NCBI GenBank assembly: GCA_963739235.1
Contig: CAVTZY010000024.1
Span: forward strand, 62,001-126,000
Direction of reading: 5' to 3'
Length of the DNA stretch: 64,000 nt
Origin: JAFNAG01 sp963739235
GTDB taxonomy: Bacteria; Acidobacteriota; UBA6911
Shown here: piece by piece, positions 35,425-43,293 of the stretch
How positions within the stretch are numbered: the first letter of the stretch is position 1
Layout: the number at the start of each line of letters is the position of its first letter
Notes under the pieces: model-generated
Database searches by the model: none
What the model saw: only the letters and a program-made list of their open reading frames with translations
Told to the model about the DNA's origin: nothing
Position numbers and translations under genes: made by a program

Positions 35425-36885
35425 TTAGAATGTAGCTAGCAGCCGGGCTCTGAATTCCGCGGTATCTTTGCCCTCGAAGCAATAGTGCATAGTTTGGAAG
35501 TTTTGCCGGAACTTGGCTACTTTATCTCCGACCTTTTTGCCTCTGATTGCATCCGCGAAGAGCGGGGCGAATGCCTGGAAATCTCTTTCCTTCATGCCGA
35601 ATCGGGTCATCTCGGAAACGCCGAGCCTGAGTCCCGAACTGGCGGTGAAGCTCTCGTCACTCGGGATGGCCTGGTAATTCACCACGATGTTATTGTTCTC
35701 GAGGTTTCGTGCAACCTCGCACCCGTGAGCGTAGCCGACTTTGACGATGACCTGGTGCGTTTCGGTGTAACGGATCGCAGGATCGCCGGCCACATCGAGA
35801 CCCTGCTCTTTGAGGGCGCACGCCAGCGCTTTGGCATTGGCGATAACCTGCGGCTGATATGCACTCTTGAACGCGTTCATCTCGATCGCAGCCATGAGCA
35901 GTCCTAGCAGGCTGCCCAGATGGTGGTTGCTGGTCATGCCCGGGAAGGCGCGCCGGCGCACGGCGTTCCATAATTCAAACTCAGGGGTGTTCTCCTGGAA
36001 ATTCATGCCGATCACGCCGCGCTGCGTGCCGAAGAATGTCTTGTGCGTGGAGCCGGTGACAACATCCGCGCCTTCTTTGAACGGCTCCTGGAAGTGCGGT
36101 CCGATCAGACCGAGAACATGGGCCATGTCGTACATGATGATGGGCGGTTCCTTCCGGTCCTTGACCAGTTTTTTGATTTCCGCCACCGGCTCACGATGAA
36201 TCACCATGCTCTTGCCGAAGATAATGATCTCCGGATTTACCTGCTCCAGGATGCGGGCGGTTTCTTCGACATCGATTCTGTACGGATTGTCCTGGCGCAC
36301 CGGGAAATTGATCACTGCGAACCGTTCCGTGACCGGGTCTTTGGCGATGTAATCGCGGAGCGCGCCCATGGGCTGCGCGCTCAAGTGACCGCCGAAGGTG
36401 ATGTGATTGTTCATGGCCAGGCGAATGCGCCCGGGCTCACGGCGCCGGTCCACCCGGTTTCTCCAATCCACCATAGCGCTGAACACGGTCATGTTGGCCA
36501 TCTGGCCGCTGATCGTGCGCGCTTCCACCTGCGGGCAGCCCAGGAATTCCGCCATTTCGGCTGCCAGCCGATCTTCGACCCAGGCGATAAAATCCGTGCC
36601 CTGGTAGTAGAAGACCTCCTGGTCGAGGAAGGCGGGGAAGTCCCTGTGCTCGGCGTAGCGTCCGACCGGATCTGAAACCTGGAGCATGCGCACGAGCGGA
36701 GACGGAGTCATTTCGGATGGAATCAGGTTGATGCAGCGGCGCTGCCGCCATTCATGGTTCTCGAGCGCTTTGCGAAGCAGCAGCCGGGTCTTTCTCGAGC
36801 CCCTCGCCCACCGCCGGCGCGCGCTCCGGCTTGTGCCAGGTTGCCGGAATCGGACGGAAATAGGGCGGCGCCTCCGACCTCCCAT
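35425..36885 (-). CDS. glyA: Serine hydroxymethyltransferase domain, probably the 3' half of a gcvT-glyA fusion
   Basis: The recognisable protein starts at KALENHEWRQRRCINLIPSEMTPS (about 36780) and contains the PLP lysine in TGSTHKTFFGTQRGVIG, MTSNHHLGSLLGLLMAA, and a C-terminal domain with ASSGLRLGVSEMTRFGM. It interconverts serine and glycine with tetrahydrofolate, fitting the glycine cleavage genes. No start codon in this frame makes sense: the ATG at 36885 begins an Arg-rich stretch that is only a shadow of the gcvT tail. Removing one base from the GG near 36790 would fuse it to the gcvT frame through a Pro/Ala-rich linker. So it is likely the second half of a bifunctional protein, separated here by a frameshift. 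Confidence 0.88.
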   Translation of the reverse strand: MGGRRRRPISVRFRQPGTSRSARRRWARGSRKTRLLLRKALENHEWRQRRCINLIPSEMTPSPLVRMLQVSDPVGRYAEHRDFPAFLDQEVFYYQGTDFIAWVEDRLAAEMAEFLGCPQVEARTISGQMANMTVFSAMVDWRNRVDRRREPGRIRLAMNNHITFGGHLSAQPMGALRDYIAKDPVTERFAVINFPVRQDNPYRIDVEETARILEQVNPEIIIFGKSMVIHREPVAEIKKLVKDRKEPPIIMYDMAHVLGLIGPHFQEPFKEGADVVTGSTHKTFFGTQRGVIGMNFQENTPEFELWNAVRRRAFPGMTSNHHLGSLLGLLMAAIEMNAFKSAYQPQVIANAKALACALKEQGLDVAGDPAIRYTETHQVIVKVGYAHGCEVARNLENNNIVVNYQAIPSDESFTASSGLRLGVSEMTRFGMKERDFQAFAPLFADAIRGKKVGDKVAKFRQNFQTMHYCFEGKDTAEFRARLLATF

Positions 36886-37576
36886 GCCATTGGACGATGC
36901 GGGCTTTCAAGCGGCGCTCGCGGACCATTACCTCGATCTCCTGCTCGGGCATCAAGGCCGCATCCACCAGAGCCATGGCCACGGCCCGGCGTTCGATTTC
37001 CTCCGTGATCTTCATCGTGGAACTTTCGCCCTCGAATTTCCAATAGGGCGCCACAGTGCCGCTGGTTACGACACCCACCTTCTTCTCACCGATGAAGACG
37101 GGATCGCCCTGACGCGCGACGCCTTTGTCGACAATGGCCATGGGCCGGATCCGGCGCGGGAGAATCTCGGATGATTCATACCGTCCCTCCATCAGTTTTT
37201 TTACTTCTTCGAATTGCCGGGCAAGAGCCTGGTGACCGATGAAGTCGCCCTTGCGCTCGGAGAAGCTCACCGCAATACTGGTCAGCGGGAAAGCGAATGC
37301 GGGTATTTCCTTTCCTTCCGGATCGATGCCGAACTCATGGCCGTAGAGCGGGAGGCCTCCTTCCAGGCGCAGGGTATCCCTGCCGCCGAGCCCGACCGGC
37401 AGCACGCCCAAGTCCTTGCCCGCTTCATAAAGCCTGGACCAGATGAGCACCGCCTTTTCTGCCGGCACGAAAAGTTCGAAGCAAATGGGTTCCGCCGTAT
37501 AGCCGGTACGGCCGATGAGAATTTCTACGCCGGCAATAGTTGCCTTGGACAGGGCATTGCGAAAGGGCTTGGGCAA
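36752..37576 (-). CDS. gcvT: Aminomethyltransferase GcvT, C-terminal part (frameshifted gene)
   Basis: Continues GcvT after a break: EILIGRTGYTAEPICFELFVPAEKAVLIW, LGGRDTLRLEGGLPLYGHE, FIGHQALARQ, and MAIVDKGVARQGDPVFIGEKKVGVVTSGTVAP, then ending in KARIVQWHGRSEAPPYFRP, the normal GcvT end. About 35 more residues, Pro/Ala-rich, follow and run into the serine hydroxymethyltransferase frame. It transfers the methylene group to tetrahydrofolate and releases ammonia. The ATG at 37576 is not a real start; see the N-terminal part. Confidence 0.85.
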   Translation of the reverse strand: MPKPFRNALSKATIAGVEILIGRTGYTAEPICFELFVPAEKAVLIWSRLYEAGKDLGVLPVGLGGRDTLRLEGGLPLYGHEFGIDPEGKEIPAFAFPLTSIAVSFSERKGDFIGHQALARQFEEVKKLMEGRYESSEILPRRIRPMAIVDKGVARQGDPVFIGEKKVGVVTSGTVAPYWKFEGESSTMKITEEIERRAVAMALVDAALMPEQEIEVMVRERRLKARIVQWHGRSEAPPYFRPIPATWHKPERAPAVGEGLEKDPAAASQSAREP

Positions 37577-37586
37577 CGTCCCCCCT

Positions 37587-38087
37587 TCAATGAGCTTCTT
37601 CGAGGATCCGGCCTGCGACCGGGCCCTGGAAGGCGATCATCGCCAGTTTTTCGCTGTGATTTTCCATCACCAGACCGGGAAAGTGGCGGGCCTGTTCCTG
37701 GAAGTGTTTCCAGTCCTTCTCTGCATTGGATGCGTTCACGACCAGCAGGTAGTCGTCTTCACCAAATCGATAGAGATAAGCGTCGTCCACCAGGCCCCCG
37801 TTTTCATTCGGGACCAATGTGTATTGTGCCTGCCAGGGTTCGGGTGCTTCGGCGTTGTTGGAGAGCACGTGCTGCAAAAATGGTATCCGGCTGGCTCCTT
37901 TGAAACGGAATCGGCCCATATGACTGACATCAAACAAGCCGCCGTGCTTGCGCGTGGCCAAATGCTCCTGGAGAATGCCGGTCTCATATTGAACCGGCAT
38001 GTCCCATCCGCCGAAATCCACCATTTTCGCCCCATGATCGCGATGCCACTGGTTTAAGGGGGTCTTTTTAAGATTGCTTGCGGTCAC
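37587..38087 (-). CDS. gcvT: Aminomethyltransferase GcvT, N-terminal part (frameshifted gene)
   Basis: Opens with GTG at 38087 (AGGAG 8 bases upstream): TASNLKKTPLNQWHRDHGAKMVDFGGWDMPVQY, GLFDVSHMGRF, and YLYRFGEDDYLLVVNASNAEKD, all GcvT. The frame stops at a TGA just after AFQGPVAGRILEEAH. Reading one base further on gives LIEGGTLPKPFRNALSKATI, which is the expected continuation, so one extra base near 37595 breaks the gene. Both halves are well conserved. The upstream gap 38088-38397 shows no gene. Confidence 0.85.
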   Translation of the reverse strand: MTASNLKKTPLNQWHRDHGAKMVDFGGWDMPVQYETGILQEHLATRKHGGLFDVSHMGRFRFKGASRIPFLQHVLSNNAEAPEPWQAQYTLVPNENGGLVDDAYLYRFGEDDYLLVVNASNAEKDWKHFQEQARHFPGLVMENHSEKLAMIAFQGPVAGRILEEAH

Positions 38088-38397
38088 CTTCGTATCTCCT
38101 CTGTGCCGAAAAATTGTTAATATACCTGAACTGCACAACAGGGCCGATCAGCCGAAATAAAGGTGTAATGATCACCCCTAAAACGGGCGAGCGCAATCAA
38201 AAAGCGCACAAGCCTGATCCAACACGTGGGAACCTTGGGGCCGGAGCTGGACCGTCCGAATTTGCTCGATCCATCTGCGCCAAAGCATGGGCCGGCAACG
38301 GGCAATTGACGGCAGTGGATGCGTCTGGATGACGAAAGTTTAGTTGGAAGATGCCGGGATTTATGAGAATGTCTTGCGTTCGCTTCTTGGAGGAGAT

Positions 38398-39702
38398 GTG
38401 ACTCTACCCGCGTCTGTAACAACACAGCGCCAGATCTTCATGTTCTGGCTGCCGCTTGCTGCCAGCTGGTTGCTGATGGGCGCGGAAGTGCCGATACTTC
38501 AGGCGGCAATTGCGCGCCTGGCAGATATGCAGACGCAGCTGGCTGCTTTCGGCATTGTCATGAGCGTGGAGATCGCGATCGAAAGCCCGGTCATCATGCT
38601 TCTCGCTACCAGCACGGCGCTTTCCACCAGTGCCCGCAATTACCTCACCCTCCGCCGCTTCATGATCTGGATCAACGTGCTGGGCACGGCCGTGGCAGTG
38701 CTGGTGGCTTTTACGCCGGCATACCATGTCATCGTACGCACCCTTATGGGCATTCCGGTCGACATCGCGGACGCCGCGCTGCCGGGAATGAGGATCATGA
38801 CCCTGTGGACCGCGGCGATCGGCACGCGCCGGTTTTATCAGGGCGTGATGATTCGCCATGGGCAGACACGATCGATCGGATATGGCACGGCGGGGCGCCT
38901 TCTTTCGTCGGGGGGCACAGGAATCATGCTTGCCCTGTTCACCCACCTGCCCGGTACTTACGTGGGCAGCATCGCGCTCATGTGCGGAGTAATCACGGAA
39001 GCCGGCTTTGTGGCTTGGGTAGTCCGTGGAACCGTAAAGCGGCTCCTGTCCGCCACTCCTGAATCAGATGCGCGGGTCCTCGGCATGTGGGACGTCGCGC
39101 GCTACCACACCCCCCTGGCGGCGACCTCGCTGTTGACGCTCCTGGCCCAACCGCTGATCGGTGCAGGCCTGGCTCGCATGCCCAATCCCGAGGAGAATCT
39201 TGCCGCGTGGCCGGTGGTTTGGGGGATCATATTTTTGTTCCGCAGCCCTACCTTTGCGCTGCCGGAGGCGGTCATCGCCCTGGTTGCCGAGCACCGCGTC
39301 AAGGGAACGGTGCGGAAATTCTGTCGCAGGATCGGTTTTGCTTGTTCGGGGGCGATGCTGTTCGTGGTGGCGACCCCGCTGTCGAAACTTTACATTCAAT
39401 ATGTAGCCGGCCTGCCGCCTCACCTGTCGCGCTTTGTGGCCCCGGCTGTAATGCTCGGCCTGGCGTTCCCATTCGTCAATTCGATCCACAGCTGGCTGCG
39501 CGGCCTGCTGATGGCTGCGCACTCCACCAAGACCATCTACTGGGGAATGGGGCTCAACCTGGCGATGACAGCAACCCTGGTGATGGTTGGGGCGTTGGTA
39601 CATACTCCCGGTGCAGAGTCTGCCGTAATCGCCCTAACGACAGCCTTCATTGCTGAGATCCTCTTTCTGCGCCATGCCGGCCGCGCCGTGCTCGCTGCCT
39701 GA
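38398..39702 (+). CDS. MOP-superfamily (MATE/ANKH-like) multispanning exporter
   Basis: A membrane protein of about 434 residues with 11-12 hydrophobic helices in two similar halves (FWLPLAASWLLMGAEVPILQ; YHTPLAATSLLTLLAQPLIGAGLARM). The half-repeat layout fits the MOP flippase superfamily (MATE, polysaccharide flippases, progressive-ankylosis family). The substrate is unknown. The GTG at 38398 has GGAGG 4 bases before it; the frame is open to a TTG at 38344, so the start is uncertain. It is followed by 940 bases of repeats. Confidence 0.65.
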   Translation: MTLPASVTTQRQIFMFWLPLAASWLLMGAEVPILQAAIARLADMQTQLAAFGIVMSVEIAIESPVIMLLATSTALSTSARNYLTLRRFMIWINVLGTAVAVLVAFTPAYHVIVRTLMGIPVDIADAALPGMRIMTLWTAAIGTRRFYQGVMIRHGQTRSIGYGTAGRLLSSGGTGIMLALFTHLPGTYVGSIALMCGVITEAGFVAWVVRGTVKRLLSATPESDARVLGMWDVARYHTPLAATSLLTLLAQPLIGAGLARMPNPEENLAAWPVVWGIIFLFRSPTFALPEAVIALVAEHRVKGTVRKFCRRIGFACSGAMLFVVATPLSKLYIQYVAGLPPHLSRFVAPAVMLGLAFPFVNSIHSWLRGLLMAAHSTKTIYWGMGLNLAMTATLVMVGALVHTPGAESAVIALTTAFIAEILFLRHAGRAVLAA

Positions 39703-39773
39703 CCATCTGCCATCCAATCATGATGATCACCAAGCACACCCAATTTTTCGCTCTACACTCACCAGGCGAATCC

Positions 39774-40000
39774 TGCTCCGAAAATAGAACCGGTTGCGGC
39801 GCCGAACCTCGTGTGTGTTTCTGTGCCGCCCTTTCAGGGCTTGAGATCTCCGGTTCTCTACCCAGGGCGTGAGCCCTGGGAAGCGGGTAACGAGCGATAA
39901 GAGCCCTGAAAGGGCGGCGCAGGAAACCTGCGGCGAGAGCGCAACATTTTCATGCGTCATGGATGTGCCCCGGCGCATGAGGGACTGTTTCGAAAACAGG
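39774..40000 (+). repeat. Composite palindromic element (copy 5)
   Basis: Opens with CTCCGAAAATAGAACCGG and GCGGCGCCGAACC like copy 2, then GTGCCGCCCTTTCAGGGC (39823-39840) pairing with GCCCTGAAAGGGCGGC (39903-39918), then CATGCGTCATGG..TGCCCCGGCGCATGA..CTGTTTCGAAAACAG to 40000. Near-identical layout to 28151-28403, 11.6 kb away. Confidence 0.68.
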
Positions 40001-40019
40001 TGCCCGCGCGAACATCGTG

Positions 40020-40167
40020 GTGGTGATCGTGATTGCGATCGGCAGTCAACAAACATCTAAATACTGATCACGATCGCGATACGCTACATAGCGTCCGCGG
40101 GGGTAAATTGCCGTTTTCATGCCTCGTAGGGTGCGCCCCGGCGCATGGTGGACTCCTCCGAAAATTA
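40020..40167 (+). repeat. Composite palindromic element (copy 6)
   Basis: Hairpin of GATCGTGATTGCGATC with GATCACGATCGCGAT, then the module CATGCC..GGGTGCGCCCCGGCGCATGG..CTCCGAAAATTATG to 40167. Confidence 0.65.
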
Positions 40168-40183
40168 TGACACACGGCCAGAC

Positions 40184-40352
40184 GTTGGGGTCGGGATCGG
40201 CATCGGGATCGCAATCGCAATCGCCATCGGTCTTATGAGTCCAAAAAGCCGACAGTGATAGCGATTGCGACCCCGATGCCGATACCGACAACTGCTGACC
40301 AAAAGGGCATGACCTGTTCATGCGTCGTGAGGTGGGCGCCATGCGCATGCGA
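40184..40352 (+). repeat. Composite palindromic element (copy 7)
   Basis: Hairpin of GGGATCGCAATCGC-type hexamers (left 40189-40230, right 40247-40288), then a more diverged module with CATGCGTCGTGAGGTGGGCG and CATGCGCATGCGAGACTTCG. Nothing coding is seen in the remainder up to 40642. Confidence 0.6.
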
Positions 40353-40642
40353 GACTTCGTTGAATTGTTTGCTTTCGGCTTTGCCGAAGTTTACCTCCTC
40401 GATTGCCGCTGCCGCTGATCCCACCTACTCGAATGGTGATTTATCCGGGCGATCAGTTTATGGTATTAAGACGAAGGACATACAGCATAGGATTGCGCAA
40501 ACCGGATGGCGAACTTACCCCCACAGAAAGGACACCAGAAATGGACCCAAAAGCCATGGATAAAAGGAATCGAGTTGCTTAATGGGCCTCCGACACGAGT
40601 GCGCTCCTGGGGAGATTCCATCTGTGGCTGGAGGATGTTGAT

Positions 40643-42328
40643 GTGGAATGGATCCAGGGCCTGCCTCGAACGCTGCTGATGGACAGCATCTCCTTCGTGG
40701 ATGCCAAAATGGAGCGAATGTTCATGATGACCGCTGCTGTGACAGCACTGGGCACGCAGCTGTTCGGGCGCTACGGCGAGGGGCGCAACCTCGATAAGAA
40801 GGGCCTGAACCAGGTCAAGAAAGATGCGGACGCCATCTCTGCCTACGCGATGAGCGAGTCCTTATGGTATCTGTCACGCTTTTTGCCGGAAAACCACGCG
40901 ATCATGGTCTGCCTCGGAGAAGGCCTGATGCCCAAGGCAGGGGAAACACCGGAAATGGGTTCTAATCCGTTGCTCGGATTCGGCAGGATCTATGCCAGGC
41001 CACAGGTCGCACGCTTCCTCGATAAGAAAGTCCAGCAGCTGATCAATTCCGAAACGTACCGTTGGGATGATTTCCATCGCGACCTGAACAACGCCGGGAT
41101 CAGCGTGTGGGGCACGGCCATCGACACACTCGAGAACACGTCCCGGTTCGCCCTGGGTGCACCCACAGGGCCAATGACCGTTCTTCATGTCTTTGATCAA
41201 CCCCTGTGCATTGCCAAGCCCTATGAGGGCTATATGGGAAACCTCGTTTTGCCCCGCGAGGTCGTCGAAAAGGCGGCTAAAGAATCGAGCCTGATCAATT
41301 TTTTCACTCCACGGGCCAAAGTTCTCGAGGCTATCAAGATCAGCTATCCCGACATCAAGAATCGGAATGTGCATGTCTGGACTCTGCGCGGCAAGAGCCG
41401 AATCCACCGCATCGGCAAAATCTGGGGGGAGTGGCAGGCGCTTGGCGCCGATCTGATCGATGAAGGCTGGCAATTGCCCAACGGGCAAGCTGCATTTACG
41501 GATTCCGGCACCTACGCCCCGACATTCCGGGTGGGCACGTGGAAAGATGATGCAGGGGAAACCCATATGTTTATCGTGGATGGGTACGCGGCATCAGCCG
41601 AGGCGATTCAGGCTGCCAGCTTGTATCCGATCCTCGACCTGGATATTTCGCTCGCCGTTTTTTCGTCGACCTTTGAGCTCAGTTATGATCAGGAACCCAT
41701 GATCATGACGCTGGATCCGGATGCCGAGGATTTTGGCGCACAGCTGCAGAAAATCTTTAGCAGGGAACTTGACCAGCAGACGATCGATCGATATCGGAAC
41801 AATATTCTCCAGGCGAAAACCGCCGGCATTCCACTGAAAAAGGGGATCCTGTACGCAGACGCTTTCCTTCCCCGGAAGAAATGGGATGTTATGGCAATCT
41901 CCGGATACATGCTGCCGGATCCCTATACCAACGCGCCCGGGATCAGGAAGATTGATGAAAATGCCTACCAGGTCACGGTGCGATTATCCACCGCTCAAGG
42001 CGAAAAACGCGCGACCTTCACTCTGCGACTGCTCGAAACCTTCGCCAAGAGCAGGCTCATATTCAATCCGTTGCTCAACCGGTTTATGCGCGGCGAAGGC
42101 TATCGCGAGCGACGTGTCACGATCTCCGACTCCGGGAGAATCCGGAATGAGCTGCAGACCTTGTGCACGGAAGCTCTGGAACATTTCGGTGACGAATGCA
42201 TACGACTCCACTTCGACAAAATCCCGGACGATGTCATCCCACCGCAGGATCAGGTCAAGCTCCGCGAGGTGCTCCAATGGTACAAGGAGAATCACCCGAT
42301 CTGGTTCCGGTGGCTCGAACTCGATTGA
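40643..42328 (+). CDS. Protein of unknown function, 561 residues
   Basis: I do not recognise this family. The protein is soluble in appearance, with no signal peptide or clear membrane helix. It has an acidic/aromatic, enzyme-like composition: NLDKKGLNQVKKDADAISAYAMSESLWYLSRFLP and CLGEGLMP near the N-terminus, LGFGRIYARPQVARFLDKKV, HVFDQPLCIAKPYEGYMGNL, FTDSGTYAPTFRVGTWKDD in the centre, and GEKRATFTLRLLETFAKSRL later. The codon pattern resembles neighbouring genes. GTG start at 40643 with GAGG 8 bases before; an ATG at 40641 is out of frame. A weak CCTGC/GCAGG hairpin lies after the stop (42336-42351). It stands alone, bounded by the repeat region upstream and a 313-base gap with no gene seen downstream. 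Confidence 0.8.
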   Translation: MEWIQGLPRTLLMDSISFVDAKMERMFMMTAAVTALGTQLFGRYGEGRNLDKKGLNQVKKDADAISAYAMSESLWYLSRFLPENHAIMVCLGEGLMPKAGETPEMGSNPLLGFGRIYARPQVARFLDKKVQQLINSETYRWDDFHRDLNNAGISVWGTAIDTLENTSRFALGAPTGPMTVLHVFDQPLCIAKPYEGYMGNLVLPREVVEKAAKESSLINFFTPRAKVLEAIKISYPDIKNRNVHVWTLRGKSRIHRIGKIWGEWQALGADLIDEGWQLPNGQAAFTDSGTYAPTFRVGTWKDDAGETHMFIVDGYAASAEAIQAASLYPILDLDISLAVFSSTFELSYDQEPMIMTLDPDAEDFGAQLQKIFSRELDQQTIDRYRNNILQAKTAGIPLKKGILYADAFLPRKKWDVMAISGYMLPDPYTNAPGIRKIDENAYQVTVRLSTAQGEKRATFTLRLLETFAKSRLIFNPLLNRFMRGEGYRERRVTISDSGRIRNELQTLCTEALEHFGDECIRLHFDKIPDDVIPPQDQVKLREVLQWYKENHPIWFRWLELD

Positions 42329-42641
42329 GACCAAGCCTGCGTCCAGGCAGGTTTGATGAAGAAGGACAAATCGGGGTAGAAAGGCCTGGTCAGCTCCTCT
42401 CAGGGTATCCCTTGCCCGCCGATATTTACGCGCCGAATCCTGACCGGGAGCCATTGGAACCGGTGTGTCCGTTCGCGGGAAGCTTCGTCCCAGAAGCGCA
42501 CACTTTGCGGGCCGGGTCCGTTGACGTCTTTCGGCTGAAGATTTTGGCGCTCTGGGGTACAAATCTAATTAGCAGAATAAGAAAGAGCGTTTTACCGAGC
42601 CTTGGGATCGGCTTGGCACAGCCGGTGCATGGAATGATGCG

Positions 42642-43283
42642 ATGACTATTCGATGGAATCTCGAGGGGAGGAATGACAGTATCGGCATGGCGGCGCGTTC
42701 CGCCGAGCACGAACTCGTGCAGCGTTGTCTTCGTGGAGACGACTCCGCGTGGGAAACGATTGTCTGCAGCCACGCCAGGCGGATCTTCGCGCTTTGCTAT
42801 CGTTACACAAGGCGCCGTGAAGAGGCCGAAGATCTGACCCAGGAGATCTTCATCCGGATCTACCAGAATCTGGGAACGTTTCGCTCGGGCACGGGCAGCT
42901 TCCAGAGCTGGGCGATGAGGTTGAGCCGCAATCTCATCATCGACAGGTACCGGCAGGCGCGGCGCATTCCACGATTTGAAGGGAGCCAGGAGCTCGAAGA
43001 GATGCATCTCGAGGATCAAACCCGCCCCAGCCCTCAGAGAAGAATCGAGCAGGCTGAAGCCTCCAGGTTCATCGGCGAGGCACTGTGCGCCCTTTCGCCG
43101 GAAAATAAAGAGGCGGTTATCCTCCGCGATTTGCAGGGGATGGGATACCACGAGATGGCCAAAGTTTTGGGGATTTCCGAAGGGACCGTCAAAAGCCGCA
43201 TCAATCGCGGACGTCTGGCGTTGGCCAGGCAGTTGTCCCGCAACCCGGCACTGAGAGAAATGCACGCCCATCTTCCGGCCTGA
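42642..43283 (+). CDS. ECF-type sigma factor
   Basis: A 213-residue sigma factor: region 2 IFALCYRYTRRREEAEDLTQEIFIRIYQNLGTFRSG...SFQSWAMRLSRNLIIDRYRQ and region 4 LSPENKEAVILRDLQGMGYHEMAKVLGISEGTVKSRINRGR. It has no anti-sigma gene beside it; instead an ADOP permease gene begins 10 bases after its stop, suggesting co-transcription. The ATG at 42642 has no strong ribosome site, and later starts (ATG at 42687, MAARSAEHELV) are possible. Confidence 0.9.
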   Translation: MTIRWNLEGRNDSIGMAARSAEHELVQRCLRGDDSAWETIVCSHARRIFALCYRYTRRREEAEDLTQEIFIRIYQNLGTFRSGTGSFQSWAMRLSRNLIIDRYRQARRIPRFEGSQELEEMHLEDQTRPSPQRRIEQAEASRFIGEALCALSPENKEAVILRDLQGMGYHEMAKVLGISEGTVKSRINRGRLALARQLSRNPALREMHAHLPA

Positions 43284-43293
43284 GAGGCGATCT

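Noticed and set aside
37576..38087. Programmed frameshift in gcvT
   Set aside because: No known slippery site or stem was recognised at the joint, and the same kind of shift occurs in unrelated genes of the window, so error or mutation is simpler.
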